In this document: positions 9,776 through 20,698 of the stretch, in pieces
How positions within the stretch are numbered: the stretch's first letter is position 1
How the letters are laid out: every line of letters starts with the position of its first letter
Source: Candidatus Zixiibacteriota bacterium
Lineage (GTDB): Bacteria > Zixibacteria > MSB-5A5 > GN15 > FEB-12
Assembly: GCA_029860345.1 (NCBI GenBank)
Contig: JAOUBJ010000002.1
Coordinates: forward strand, 186,001 to 250,000
DNA: 64,000 nucleotides
Direction: 5' to 3'
The notes under the pieces: generated by a model
Databases searched by the model: none
What the model saw: the letters and a program-made list of their open reading frames with translations, nothing else
Told to the model about the DNA's origin: nothing
Translations under genes and position numbers: made by a program

Positions 9776-12700
9776 ATGAAAAGCTATCGATCATGGGCTG
9801 CGGTCCTGATGGCCGTTGTATTGTTAGCCATGGCCGGATCACTACCGGCAGGCAATGCGGATGATGGTCCCGCTGTGGTTCCAAAGACTTTAGAGGGACG
9901 AACCACGCAACCGGTCTGGACATTCGATCTGACCCCCAACGATGTCATCCAGTCGGCGCCATTCGAGCCTGTGCAACATGTCCAGGCGAAGCCCTACACG
10001 GAGAAGAGCCCTGTCAACCCTGAAGACTATGACGCCGAAGTTGTGGTCGATGACGACGGACGGGTATCGATGATCGGCGTCTCGAAGATGAAGATGTACC
10101 TTGAAAAAGAGCAGCTTTCTCCCACAGTGGAAGAAGAGTTGCGCCGAGCGCAGGCGCGCGGCGTGCCGCGCGACGAACTTTCCAGCGATGCGATGAGCCC
10201 TGCCTCTCAGGCGCTGGCCAACCCATTCTTGATCACGAGCGGCTCGGTCAACAGCCTGATCCCCGACCAGGGTTGGCACTGGCGGCGGGTTATCGACACG
10301 ATGGGAAATGCGCCCGCCGGAGCGGTCGTGACTAATCTCGAATACCGACTCAGGATCGATGACACCGGCGATCCGCTGACGTTTTACTGTGGTGACTATG
10401 AGATCCATCTGTTCACCGGTGCCGCCGACCGCGAACTAATGATATATGATAATCTCGGCGGTCGCACCGATGGCGGTTTCGATGATGACGCCGAAGATGA
10501 CTCAGACATTTACCTCAACTGGCGCAATACGCATTTCTTTGACGGTGACAGTGCCGCCGGCTGGTTCGGTGTCTGGATCGATGACATCTATGCTTCAGAC
10601 TCGGGGCTGTTGAACTATATCGAGTTCTACGTTCATTGGGAAGTGCTGTTGCCGAACCTGACTTGCTATCAACCAGCCGGTTGGGATTCGGCCATAGTAG
10701 CGTCTTCGGTTACCGGGACCAACACGGCCGACAGTCTGACCGGTGGCGAGCCGGCTTATATCGACTGGTCGGTAATCAACAACGGCAGCGCCGATGTTGC
10801 CGGACGGTTCTACACCGCTCTGTACATTGACGGCGATTATGTCACTCAGTGGTTCACCGATAATCTCGGCCTGAACTGGTGGGCCTGGATCAACGATTAC
10901 GCGCAAACTTTGGACACAGGATTCCACGAGATTTGTATCATCGCCGATCACACCGGTTTGATCGCCGAGGAGAACGAACAAGACAACTCCTGCTGCTTCA
11001 CCTACTACTGGAATAAGCCTTACGTCCCACCGAACCTGCACTGCTACGATCCCGGATGGGACGGACCGCTGGTGGTCTCCGACGTTCGGGGTACGAATAC
11101 TCAGGCCGACTCGGTTCGAGTCTGCGATACGGCATTCATCGACTGGGCGGTGGGCAACTCAGGCGGATCACCCACCGCTGATCGGTATTATGTGCGACTG
11201 TTGGTGGATGGAGTGGTTGCGGCAGCTTGGTTTAAGGACCCGCCACACGACAATGGATTCTATATCTGGGCGACCGATCATCCGTTGTTCTTCCCGGATA
11301 CCGGCACACACACACTCACTTTGGAGGTTGATTACACAGGTGCAATCACCGAAGGCAACGAAAACGACAACAGTTGCGAGGTAGCAACCCTGGTGGTCGA
11401 ATGTTTCGATCCGAACGTGGCCTGTTACCAGATCGACGGATGGGATGGACCGATAGTCGTGTCCGACGTGCCGGGTGGATCCACTCAGGGGCCGGTGACG
11501 GTGGGACAGACTGCCTATATTGATTTCGGGGTGGCCAACATCGGAAATGCCGCCACCGAAGTGAATGTATATCACAATATGTACATTGATGGCGATTCGG
11601 TGATGACCTGGTTTAGTACGCCAATAAACCCAGGTGACTATCGATGGGTAGCGGACTATCCCTGGACCTTTACCACGACCGGCAATCATACGATTAGACT
11701 TTTTCACGATGCCACCGATGCCGTTGCCGAGCCGGACGAGGTCGACAACATTTGCGAAATCACAATCAATGTGCAACCGGCGGCGTACCTGATAGCCGGT
11801 CGGATTAACGATCCGGGCGGCGGCTACATACAGGGAGTCTCGGTGGACTTCTCCGATGTCGGGGTGGTCGTAACCGACGCCGATGGATATTACGAGCAAG
11901 CGGTCCCCGCAGGCTGGAGCGGACGGGCGACGCCCTCCAAGGCATGCCTTGAATTCCTGCCTACCCATCGTGACTATGTCAATGTGACATCCCACATACC
12001 CAACCAGCACTATGAAGGCTCGGTGGCACAGTACACTATCAGTGGACAGGTGATCAACTCGGCCGGTGCCGGCATTCCGGATGTGCACATGACCGGATTC
12101 CCCGGCGAAGTCTACACCAATCCCGACGGCTTCTACCAGGGAACGATACCCTGCGGCTGGAGCGGGACGATTACACCTGTTCTGGAATGCTGGGGATTCA
12201 GCCCGACCGGTCGTACATACTCTGATGTTCGAGATGACCAGACCGGACAGAACTTCCTCGCTATACCCGCGACCTTCACTCTTTCGGGTTGGGTTCGCGA
12301 TGCCACCGGTGCACCAATGCCCGGCGTAAGCATGAACGGGCTGCCTTGCGGTGAGGTTATTACCGATCCCACCGGGTTCTACCGCTGTGCCGTACCGTGC
12401 GGCTGGTCCGGTATTGTCACGCCGGTCTTGCAGGACTGTTCGTTCACGCCACCGAGCCGTAACTATGTCAACGTGCGCACCTCGATACCCGATCAGGACT
12501 ACGTTGGTGAGTGCGGACCGCCCAGTTGCGATCCGGGCTTTGAGCTTGTAGACACCCAGGCCGGAACCGGCGGCGTTGCGGGCGTTCGCATTGTTGCCAA
12601 TGGTATGCAGACAATGCCGATCGGTGGGCTTGAGTTCCATATCGACTATCCACCCAGTTGCATGTCTTGCACGGAAGTCGTGTCAGACTATCTGACCGCG

Positions 12701-14167
12701 CCGACCGTCAACTGCGGCAGCGGCGAGGTGCATATAGTGTGGGATGATTTCGCCAATCCGATTACCGTTCCCGACGGAGATGTCATAGCAGTGATACTCT
12801 TCGACGTATTGGGCAACACCGGTGATGTCTGCGACGTCTGCTGGGCGCAGGGCAACGAAGTAGTCGACCCGTTCGGAGACCCAATTGGGGGTCTTGGTTA
12901 CTGCTGCGGAACGGTAACGGTTGAGGAGTCGGACCGTTGTATCTCGGGCAATGTGGTCTATTACGATATGGTGAAGAAGATGCCGGATGTTACGGTTGTT
13001 CTGTCACCGGGTGGAACCACTGCAACCGATGCGGCCGGACATTATGAGTTCTGCGGGCTCGCGCCCGGGAACTACACCGTCAAACCGGTGCACGGTAACA
13101 ACGATCCGGGCGTGTCGGTTGGCGACGTCATCAAAATTCGTAGACACCTGGCCGTTCTGGAACCGTTCACCAGTGGCTATCAACTGATAGCGGCAGATGT
13201 TACCTGCGACTGTAACGTTAGCGTGAGTGATATTATTAAAATCCGCCGCTTCCTCGCTGTTCTGGACACGCTGCCGTGCGGGAACTGGCAGTTTGTGGAC
13301 TCAAGTTATAATGTCACCACGACCGACTGGTGTCCGGTGCCGGATGAGATCAACGCCCTACTGACCAATTTCGACCAGACTGATTCGAGCTTTGTCGGAG
13401 TCCGCAAGGGTGACGTCAACAACACCTGGACACCTTCGGCACCGTTCGCATCGTCCCGACAGGATGATAATCTGCAGGCGACAGCAGGAGCATTGGCGCT
13501 GAAACTGGAGGATGCACATCCCGTGTCGAACGTGGTGGCGATTCCTCTGGCCTTGGGCAGCGGTAGGATCGCGGGGTTGGAACTACATCTGGAGTACGAC
13601 AGCGACCACCTCGCCTTTACAGGATTTAACTCTGAACAATTGTCCGGTATTACGCTGAATGACGACGGCTCCAGATTGCACCTCGTGTGGGAAGACCTGG
13701 ATAACGTGATCGAGCACGACGCGGAGAAACAGATTGCACAAATCGAGTTCGCGGTTGTCAATTCATCCGGTGAGTTCACGGAGATCGATATCACTTCCGC
13801 TGAGGTAGTAGATGAATCGGGAACACCATTTGTGCTTACCGGCAGAAACTCTCGCGTGTTCCTGTCCGATGGTGATGGTTTGGTGCCCGATGGTTTCTGG
13901 TTGGGTCAGAACTACCCGAATCCATTCAACCCGGACACGGACATCGATTTCTATCTGCCCCAGCAGAGTGATGTAACACTGGCTGTTTACAATATGCTGG
14001 GTCAGCAAGTGCGAGTTCTGGTGTCTTCGAGTCTGACATCCGGAACGCACACAGCTCACTGGGATGGACGCGACGAGTCCGGGCGAGCTGTATCGAGTGG
14101 AATCTACTTGTATCGACTGCATGCGAACGAATTTATCGATTCGCACAAGATGTTGATGCTGAAGTGA
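9776..14167 (+). CDS. Giant secreted CARDB/cohesin/dockerin protein with type IX sorting domain
   Basis: The 1463-residue start is the ATG at 9776, which follows GGAGAG at good spacing and begins a signal peptide (MKSYRSWAAVLMAVVLL); the in-frame ATG at 9737 is less likely. Order: a domain near 149-290 resembling the P domain of proprotein convertases; three CARDB domains of about 125 residues (293-670), each with the C-Y-x-GWD-x-x-VVSDV opening; three carboxypeptidase-regulatory-like repeats of about 80 residues (671-912) with the GWSGxxTP motif; a cohesin-like domain 919-1045; a CnaB-like fold and paired dockerin-like loops near 1055-1175 (ADVTCDCNVSVSDIIKIRR); a second cohesin-like domain 1239-1360; and the sorting domain 1370-1463 ending KMLMLK. 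No catalytic domain is visible, so the role is probably structural or binding. The dockerin-to-tail part closely matches the protease at 5112, including the unusual SSFVGVRxGDVNNTW segment. Confidence 0.8.
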   Translation: MKSYRSWAAVLMAVVLLAMAGSLPAGNADDGPAVVPKTLEGRTTQPVWTFDLTPNDVIQSAPFEPVQHVQAKPYTEKSPVNPEDYDAEVVVDDDGRVSMIGVSKMKMYLEKEQLSPTVEEELRRAQARGVPRDELSSDAMSPASQALANPFLITSGSVNSLIPDQGWHWRRVIDTMGNAPAGAVVTNLEYRLRIDDTGDPLTFYCGDYEIHLFTGAADRELMIYDNLGGRTDGGFDDDAEDDSDIYLNWRNTHFFDGDSAAGWFGVWIDDIYASDSGLLNYIEFYVHWEVLLPNLTCYQPAGWDSAIVASSVTGTNTADSLTGGEPAYIDWSVINNGSADVAGRFYTALYIDGDYVTQWFTDNLGLNWWAWINDYAQTLDTGFHEICIIADHTGLIAEENEQDNSCCFTYYWNKPYVPPNLHCYDPGWDGPLVVSDVRGTNTQADSVRVCDTAFIDWAVGNSGGSPTADRYYVRLLVDGVVAAAWFKDPPHDNGFYIWATDHPLFFPDTGTHTLTLEVDYTGAITEGNENDNSCEVATLVVECFDPNVACYQIDGWDGPIVVSDVPGGSTQGPVTVGQTAYIDFGVANIGNAATEVNVYHNMYIDGDSVMTWFSTPINPGDYRWVADYPWTFTTTGNHTIRLFHDATDAVAEPDEVDNICEITINVQPAAYLIAGRINDPGGGYIQGVSVDFSDVGVVVTDADGYYEQAVPAGWSGRATPSKACLEFLPTHRDYVNVTSHIPNQHYEGSVAQYTISGQVINSAGAGIPDVHMTGFPGEVYTNPDGFYQGTIPCGWSGTITPVLECWGFSPTGRTYSDVRDDQTGQNFLAIPATFTLSGWVRDATGAPMPGVSMNGLPCGEVITDPTGFYRCAVPCGWSGIVTPVLQDCSFTPPSRNYVNVRTSIPDQDYVGECGPPSCDPGFELVDTQAGTGGVAGVRIVANGMQTMPIGGLEFHIDYPPSCMSCTEVVSDYLTAPTVNCGSGEVHIVWDDFANPITVPDGDVIAVILFDVLGNTGDVCDVCWAQGNEVVDPFGDPIGGLGYCCGTVTVEESDRCISGNVVYYDMVKKMPDVTVVLSPGGTTATDAAGHYEFCGLAPGNYTVKPVHGNNDPGVSVGDVIKIRRHLAVLEPFTSGYQLIAADVTCDCNVSVSDIIKIRRFLAVLDTLPCGNWQFVDSSYNVTTTDWCPVPDEINALLTNFDQTDSSFVGVRKGDVNNTWTPSAPFASSRQDDNLQATAGALALKLEDAHPVSNVVAIPLALGSGRIAGLELHLEYDSDHLAFTGFNSEQLSGITLNDDGSRLHLVWEDLDNVIEHDAEKQIAQIEFAVVNSSGEFTEIDITSAEVVDESGTPFVLTGRNSRVFLSDGDGLVPDGFWLGQNYPNPFNPDTDIDFYLPQQSDVTLAVYNMLGQQVRVLVSSSLTSGTHTAHWDGRDESGRAVSSGIYLYRLHANEFIDSHKMLMLK

Positions 14168-14527
14168 TAAAAACCCGGGTGAGGTCGCCGAACATCGAGT
14201 GACCTCACCCAAGCTACGAACCGACCGGTCGCTGAGCTCAATGGAGAGTCGACCGGGTATGAAAAGAAAGGCAACATACGCGAAAGTGGTAATGGACAAT
14301 TATGTTGTTGACGGATATATTAGGACACGACGAAAGGTAATTCAGTTTCGGTCTGCGGAAAACCCGCTGTTGGTACCGTGAAACAGCGGATGGAGCGAAC
14401 CGACTGTACTCGCTGGTATGAAAAGAAACTCGTACAAATCTGATCGATGGATGTTCGACCGACAGGGTCGGATCAACTTTATGAAAAATATAATAATTAC
14501 ACAATACTCTTGTTGGAGGTAACGCAG
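14168..14527. other. Intergenic region with hairpin and AT-rich promoter-like stretch
   Basis: A ten-base-pair hairpin lies at 14177-14210 (GGGTGAGGTC with GACCTCACCC) and starts 10 bases past the stop codon, without a T-run. Toward the next gene the sequence turns AT-rich and includes TATAAT at 14489-14494, a possible -10 element with no convincing -35, then the ribosome site GGAGGT at 14515-14520. This suggests that the next gene can be transcribed on its own. I see no coding sequence here. Confidence 0.5.
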
Positions 14528-17500
14528 ATGAGGATTCGCTGTATCGTCTTTGTGACACTGTTGTTTATGGGAGCGTATGGTCTGGTTGGCGCCCAATCGA
14601 TTTCGTTGGACCACACCGACGGTTTGGCCGACGCCACGCACATGAACACCGGTGTACCGGTGATATTCTATCTCAGGCTTACCGGCGATGCCGATGCTCA
14701 CGGCGGTGTGGCCAACGGTTTCAAAGTATATTCTCCCGATGGTGCCACCTGGACAACCTCCGTTGGTGATACTACCGGCACACTGGGTAAGACTCAGTTC
14801 GACGGTGGTTTTTTCATAAATCCATTCTCGATCACCGGCTCAAACGCAGACACGCTCGGTTTTGCCGGATTCAGGTTTTTCGGCGCCGGTCTTCCGATCG
14901 GCTTTGATGATGTGGCCTACACGATTGAGATAGGTCCCATTCCGGCCGGAGACGCCGGCAAACAGATATGTCTCGATTCGGCTTTCTACCCGCCATCCGG
15001 CGTGTGGAAATGGGCCGGGGTAGATGTGTTCCCGGATTGGGATGGTCCTCACTGCTTTACTGTCGGCGCGGCTGCCGAGTGCGTGGTCGATGTTACCTTT
15101 CCCAATGGAGGGGAGACGGTGACGGTCGGTGATGGCATGAACATCACCTGGACCACTGCCGACTGTCTCGATTGTGATTTCGTAGACATTTCTTATTCGG
15201 TCGATGGTGGCGGTTTTACTACCATTGTGAGTGGAACTCCAAATGATGGTAGCCACGGCTGGACAGCCCCGGATGAACAGTCTTCGAATGTTGTTGTAAA
15301 AGTGTGCTGTCAAGCATCCGGTCATTGTGCTGAGAGCGGACCATTTACAATTGAGGCCATACCGTGCACAATCGTCGTAACGTCTCCGTCCAACGGCGAC
15401 ACCTGGACGCACGGTGATTTGGTCAGCATTCAGTGGACCTCCGACTGTCCCTGTGACATGAACATTCAAATCTCCGTCGATGGCGGAACCAGTTGGGGAT
15501 ACCTTGCCGGTCCGATGGCCAACAGCGGCCAGTTTGATTGGACGGTTACCGACGCTTATGAATCCAACACTGTCAAGGTACGCGTCCTTTGCACGGATGC
15601 TTCTGCGTCGGGCGCCAGTGACGGCTTGTTCAGCATAGTTGCCCCTCCGCCTACGAATATCGTACTCTCCATACCCGTCATGACCGGCGACAACTGCGAC
15701 TCGGTATGCATACCGATCACGGCTGACGCTTTCACAGGTGTGGCCGGTGTCGAATTGCATCTGAACTACGACCCCGCCTGCATGACTTGCATCGGAATTG
15801 ATCCCGGCGTACTCGCAGGCGCTACGGTCAACTGCGATGCCGGCGGAGCACATATAATCTGGGAAGATTTCGCCAACCCGCTCACATTACCCGATGGTGC
15901 GACCATTGCCTCGGTATGTTTTACCGGACTTTCCGAAGCGGTGTGTGCAGTGGGTTTTGATGAAACCTGCGAGTTGGTTGATGAAGTCGGCGATCCGCTG
16001 GTCGCGAGTTACAACGATGGTTCGCTGAACTGTGAGCCACCTCCGCCCAGCGATATCATGCTGACGCTGCCGAACATGACCGCCGACAACTGCGATTCTG
16101 CCTGCATACCGATCACCGTTGAATCGTTCGAGGGCGTGGCCGGTGTCGAATTGCATCTTAACTACGATGCATCGTGCATGCTGTGCGCCGACATTGATGT
16201 TGGCTATCTGGCCGGTGCGACGGTCAATTGTGAGGAAGGCGCAGTTCATATAATATGGGAAGATTTCGCCAACCCGCTGAGCCTTCCCGATGGCGAGACG
16301 CTGGCTTCGGTCTGCTTCACCGGACTCTCTGAGGCTGCTTGTTCCGTTGGCTTTGATGCCACCAGTGAGTTGGTAGATGAATTGGGTGATCCGCTGGCCG
16401 CGAGTTACAACGATGGTTCGCTGAACTGTGAGCCACCTCCGCCCAGCGATATCATGCTGACGCTGCCGAACATGACAGCCGACAACTGCGATTCTGCTTG
16501 CATACCGATCACCGTGGAATCGTTCGCCGGTGTGGCCGGTGTCGAATTGCATCTTAACTACGATGCATCGTGCATGCTGTGCGCCGACATTGATGTTGGC
16601 TATCTGGCCGGTGCGACGGTCAATTGTGAGGAAGGCGCAGTTCATATTATATGGGAAGATTTCGCCAACCCGCTGAGCCTTCCCGATGGCGAGACGCTGG
16701 CTTCGGTCTGCTTCACTGGACTCTCTGAGGCTGCTTGTCCCGTTGGCTTTGATGCCACCAGTGAGTTGGTTGATGAGCTGGGTGATCCGCTGGCCGCGAG
16801 TTACAATGATGGTTCGCTGAACTGCACACCGGTGCCTGAGTGTGTCACGACCGTGGTTAACCCCAATGGGGGAGAGGTCTTGACCGTTGGCGAAACGGTG
16901 CAGATACAGTGGACGTACACCGACGGTCCCCCCGGGGCGGCCTGCGAGTGTGATGCCTTTATCGAATTCACTACCGATGGCGGCACCACCTGGATTACTA
17001 TCGATCCGGGTGCACCCGGCGGCACCTATGACTGGGTGGTTCCGGATCGCCCATCGGCGACCTGTTTGATCCGGGTGTGCTGCAATGGGCCGCAGTGGAT
17101 CTGTGATGTGAGTGACAACTTCTTCACTATCCAGGGCCCACCACCGAGCGACATTGTGTTGACCCTTCCTGAGATGGTTGCGGACAATTGCGACTATGCC
17201 TGTATTCCTGTCACGGTTGAGGGTTTCAACGGTGTGGCAGGTGTTGAGTTGCATTTCGATTATGATGCCGGCTGCATGACCTGTTCGGATTTCGACTTAG
17301 GCTACCTGACCGGTGCGACGGTCAATTGTGAAGAAGGCGCTGTGCACATTATATGGGAAGACTTTGCCAACCCGCTGACCCTGCCGGATGGCGAGACTCT
17401 GGTTTCGATCTGCTTTGACGCACTGTCGGAGTCAGCCTGTCCGATTGGTTTCACTGCCACCAGTGAATTAGTCGATGAACTGGGTGATCCGCTGGCTGCG

Positions 17501-20500
17501 AGCTACAACGATGGTTCGTTGTCCTGCACTCCAGGAGCACCTTGTGTTGCTACCGTCATCTCACCTAATGGTGGCGAGACATGGACGGTCGGCGATGTTG
17601 TCGAAATCAATTGGACACTCGTCGACGCTACTCCTGCCGACAGCTTCGACTGCCCGGCTACTATCGACATCTCCTTTGATGGTGGTGCCACCTGGACGAA
17701 CATTGCCACCAACCAGGTGGGTAGTAGTTTCAACTGGACCGTCACCGATAATCCGTCCACAAATTGCCTGATTCGAGGTTGCTGTTGCGCCCCGGATGCT
17801 GAATGCGATGTCAGCGACGCGCCTTTCACTATTCAGGCCCCGCAGGGTGGGTGCGTTCCACCTGCCATCTGTCTCGATCATGTCGATGGCCTCGATGCCG
17901 CCAACAAACTGATAGCCGGTGGCTCGGCCAGGTTCCATCTGCGCGTCAAAGGTGATGCCGACGAGCATGGCGGCGTAGCCAACGGCTTCCGCGTGTTCTC
18001 GCCCGATGGCGCTACTTGGAGTCTTACGATTGGTGACACTACCGGGACGTTGGGCAAGACCCAGTTCGACGGTGGCTTCTTCATCAATGACTTCAGCATT
18101 ACCGGGATGGACGCCGACACGATCGGTTTTGGTGGTTTCCGGTTCTTCTCAACCGGCCTGCCGCCGCTGTTTAACGACATAGCCTACACCTTGGTCATCG
18201 GTCCGATTGGCGCCGGTGACGCGGGCAAGAACATCTGTCTGGACTCAGCTTTCTATCCGCCGTCGGGCGTGTGGAAGTGGGCCGGTATTGATATCTTCCC
18301 GAACTGGGACGGCCCGCACTGCTATGAGATTTCCGGTGAGCAACAACCTTGCACACTTGCGGTAACTTCACCGATTGCCGGTGATTCTCTGGAGATAGGC
18401 AGCACCTGGCCCATTACCTGGGAGACAGACTGCGATTGCTCGTACACCATCGAAGTCTCCACCGATGGTGGCGCCAACTGGAATGCGGTTGCTTCCGGAG
18501 TCCCTGGAAGTCCGTTCAACTGGACAGTACCGAATTCGCCGACCGAATTCGCTTTGGTACGTGTCTGCTGCGACGATGGATCAACCTGTGATGCCAGTGG
18601 TCGCTTCACCATTTACGAAACACCTCCACCGCCAAGGATCGTTCTTACCGTACCCGACGTGGTGGTAGATGGATGCGGCAACGGTTGTGTCCCGATCTTG
18701 GTGCAGTCGTTCAACGCAGTCGCCGGAGTCGAATTGCATCTTACATTCGATGATGCGTGCATGGACTGCGACGTGATTGACCCGGGGTATCTCGTGGGTG
18801 CGACCACCAACTGTTTGCCCGGTGAACTGCACATTATATGGGAGGATTTTGCTAACCCGTTGACCCTTCCGGACGGCGAGGCCCTGCTTAACCTCTGCTT
18901 CACCAACCTCAGCGAAGCCCCCTGCCCGATTGCATTCGAGGCGACCAGTGAACTGGTTGACGACCTCGGCGATCCGCTGGACGTGATCTACTTTGACGGT
19001 TCTCTCGCGGGTGCGGGCTGTGGTGACTGTGTTTCACCGTTCAGTTTTACGCCGACTGCACAGTCCGGTGTCTTCCGTGGCCAGGCTACAATTGAAGGAA
19101 TACCAGCCGAAGCCGGCGACTATGTAGCTGCTTTCGACGAGGACGGCAACTGTGCCGGTGCGGTGGAAGTGACCATCAATGCCGGTTTGGCTTATATCAT
19201 CCTGCCGATTTACGGTGATGACGATCTGACGCCGGGTGTCGATGAGGGGATGAACGCCGGTGAAAACTTCACGCTGAAAATATACGATTGTTCCGCCGAC
19301 GCCATCATCGATTACTGTGGATTCTTTGATTGTTGGCTTAACACCAACGGTACACCGATACCGGGTCCGTGCGGCGATGTCGCCAATGTTTATGACTTCC
19401 AGACGACTTTCTCGGATGCCATCCAACTCAGGTCCGGATGGAACCTCATATCATTTGACATACTGTTCGGTGCCGATGATCCAGCCTCGGTGTTTGCATC
19501 GCTGGGTGGCTGTCTGGTCTACGTCACTGATTTTGACGGCGGTTCACATTACTACGATCCCAACGGCCCGCCTTTCCTGAATACCCTGCACCAGATTCGT
19601 CCGGGGTATGGTTACTGGGTGAAGGTTTGTGACGACATCCTGCTGGCCGTGGATGGCATTTGTACGTATCCGTGTAATTTCAAGCTCGATCTGGACAACG
19701 GTTGGAACCTGATTGCCTATTGGCCGCAGGCTACGGTCACGCCGGCAGCCGCCTTTGCCGACCTGATCAATGCCGGTGCTCTGGTTTACGTCACAGGTTT
19801 CGACGGTGGTTCACAGTACTTCGATCCCAACGGCCCACCCTTCCTGAACACTCTGACTCAGATCAGGAACGGCTTCGGCTATTGGGTCAAGGTCAACGCT
19901 GCCTGGCCAGGCTTCCAGTATGAAGAGTGCGATGTTGCCGGTGTCAGTGAACGACCCACGGTATCGGATCTCTCGCTAAACGAGGATCGATCCGGCCAGC
20001 TGGGACCGTTCGCATTCACACCCACCAACCTGTCGGCGGCATTGTCCGGCAGTGTAACCGTTAACGATCACGCAGCCGAGGAAGGCGATTTGATAGCCGC
20101 CTTCGACGAGGCAGGCAATTGTGTGGGTGCGGCGCGCTTGTTCCGTCACAATGATGCGGCTTATTTCTCCATGCCGATCTATGGTGATGACCAGACAACG
20201 CCGAGCCTCGATGAAGGCATGAACTCAGATGAGAGTTATCACCTCATGCTGCTGGATGCGTCCACTGGTGAGATTGTCGAACATGGCGTCGAACTAACTG
20301 GATGGGTGAACACCAACGGTGCACCTCTTCAAGAGCCGGTGGTGTTTAACTTCGCATCCAGCGCCCGTTTGGTTGGTGAGATACCCGACGAATATACATT
20401 GTCGCAGAACTATCCAAACCCGTTCAACCCGGCCACGACCATCCGGTTCGGTTTGCCGGTGCCGTCACAGGTGGAACTGTCGGTCTACAACATTGTAGGT

Positions 20501-20665
20501 CAAAAGGTCGCCACGTTGGTGACTGGTGCCTACCAGGCCGGGCTGCACGAAGTCCAGTGGCGTGGTGTCGATCAATCCGGGGTGCCGGTCGCTTCGGGTG
20601 TATACTTCTACCGTTTAACGACGGATGCATACAACGAAACCAAGAAGATGCTCCTGCTGAAATAG
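14528..20665 (+). CDS. Scaffoldin-like giant surface protein with five cohesin-like modules and type IX sorting domain
   Basis: The protein has 2045 residues; the ATG at 14528 follows GGAGGT and starts a signal peptide (MRIRCIVFVTLLFMGAYGL). Order: an approximately 155-residue domain with the motif HGGVANGF (25-180, again 1108-1270); Cys-containing Ig-like modules with a TWTxGDxVxIxW-type opening (near 185-372, 771-870, 1005-1108, 1275-1365); five cohesin-like modules of about 125 residues (near 376, 508, 641, 875, 1369), each with VAGVELHLNYD, IIWEDFANPL and ATSELVDELGDPL; two FTPT/AAFDExGNC modules (1501-1630, 1825-1945); GWNLISF/GYWVKV repeats (1632-1795); and a sorting domain ending KMLLLK. 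Multiple cohesins in one chain make it look like a scaffoldin that displays dockerin-bearing proteins, but binding is unproven. Modules 2 and 3 are near-identical at a spacing of 396 bases. Confidence 0.8.
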   Translation: MRIRCIVFVTLLFMGAYGLVGAQSISLDHTDGLADATHMNTGVPVIFYLRLTGDADAHGGVANGFKVYSPDGATWTTSVGDTTGTLGKTQFDGGFFINPFSITGSNADTLGFAGFRFFGAGLPIGFDDVAYTIEIGPIPAGDAGKQICLDSAFYPPSGVWKWAGVDVFPDWDGPHCFTVGAAAECVVDVTFPNGGETVTVGDGMNITWTTADCLDCDFVDISYSVDGGGFTTIVSGTPNDGSHGWTAPDEQSSNVVVKVCCQASGHCAESGPFTIEAIPCTIVVTSPSNGDTWTHGDLVSIQWTSDCPCDMNIQISVDGGTSWGYLAGPMANSGQFDWTVTDAYESNTVKVRVLCTDASASGASDGLFSIVAPPPTNIVLSIPVMTGDNCDSVCIPITADAFTGVAGVELHLNYDPACMTCIGIDPGVLAGATVNCDAGGAHIIWEDFANPLTLPDGATIASVCFTGLSEAVCAVGFDETCELVDEVGDPLVASYNDGSLNCEPPPPSDIMLTLPNMTADNCDSACIPITVESFEGVAGVELHLNYDASCMLCADIDVGYLAGATVNCEEGAVHIIWEDFANPLSLPDGETLASVCFTGLSEAACSVGFDATSELVDELGDPLAASYNDGSLNCEPPPPSDIMLTLPNMTADNCDSACIPITVESFAGVAGVELHLNYDASCMLCADIDVGYLAGATVNCEEGAVHIIWEDFANPLSLPDGETLASVCFTGLSEAACPVGFDATSELVDELGDPLAASYNDGSLNCTPVPECVTTVVNPNGGEVLTVGETVQIQWTYTDGPPGAACECDAFIEFTTDGGTTWITIDPGAPGGTYDWVVPDRPSATCLIRVCCNGPQWICDVSDNFFTIQGPPPSDIVLTLPEMVADNCDYACIPVTVEGFNGVAGVELHFDYDAGCMTCSDFDLGYLTGATVNCEEGAVHIIWEDFANPLTLPDGETLVSICFDALSESACPIGFTATSELVDELGDPLAASYNDGSLSCTPGAPCVATVISPNGGETWTVGDVVEINWTLVDATPADSFDCPATIDISFDGGATWTNIATNQVGSSFNWTVTDNPSTNCLIRGCCCAPDAECDVSDAPFTIQAPQGGCVPPAICLDHVDGLDAANKLIAGGSARFHLRVKGDADEHGGVANGFRVFSPDGATWSLTIGDTTGTLGKTQFDGGFFINDFSITGMDADTIGFGGFRFFSTGLPPLFNDIAYTLVIGPIGAGDAGKNICLDSAFYPPSGVWKWAGIDIFPNWDGPHCYEISGEQQPCTLAVTSPIAGDSLEIGSTWPITWETDCDCSYTIEVSTDGGANWNAVASGVPGSPFNWTVPNSPTEFALVRVCCDDGSTCDASGRFTIYETPPPPRIVLTVPDVVVDGCGNGCVPILVQSFNAVAGVELHLTFDDACMDCDVIDPGYLVGATTNCLPGELHIIWEDFANPLTLPDGEALLNLCFTNLSEAPCPIAFEATSELVDDLGDPLDVIYFDGSLAGAGCGDCVSPFSFTPTAQSGVFRGQATIEGIPAEAGDYVAAFDEDGNCAGAVEVTINAGLAYIILPIYGDDDLTPGVDEGMNAGENFTLKIYDCSADAIIDYCGFFDCWLNTNGTPIPGPCGDVANVYDFQTTFSDAIQLRSGWNLISFDILFGADDPASVFASLGGCLVYVTDFDGGSHYYDPNGPPFLNTLHQIRPGYGYWVKVCDDILLAVDGICTYPCNFKLDLDNGWNLIAYWPQATVTPAAAFADLINAGALVYVTGFDGGSQYFDPNGPPFLNTLTQIRNGFGYWVKVNAAWPGFQYEECDVAGVSERPTVSDLSLNEDRSGQLGPFAFTPTNLSAALSGSVTVNDHAAEEGDLIAAFDEAGNCVGAARLFRHNDAAYFSMPIYGDDQTTPSLDEGMNSDESYHLMLLDASTGEIVEHGVELTGWVNTNGAPLQEPVVFNFASSARLVGEIPDEYTLSQNYPNPFNPATTIRFGLPVPSQVELSVYNIVGQKVATLVTGAYQAGLHEVQWRGVDQSGVPVASGVYFYRLTTDAYNETKKMLLLK

Positions 20666-20698
20666 GAGCTGTGGAGATAGCAAGAAATAGTCAGTTGC

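Noticed and set aside
11168-12640. Antisense open frame of 490 codons over the CARDB protein gene
   Set aside because: It is the shadow of the codon bias of the plus-strand gene; there is no ribosome site, and the product has no recognisable domain, while the plus frame shows clear repeats.
15887-17254. Antisense open frame of 455 codons with internal repeats
   Set aside because: Its repeats are only the reverse reading of the cohesin-like duplications; no start signal is present.
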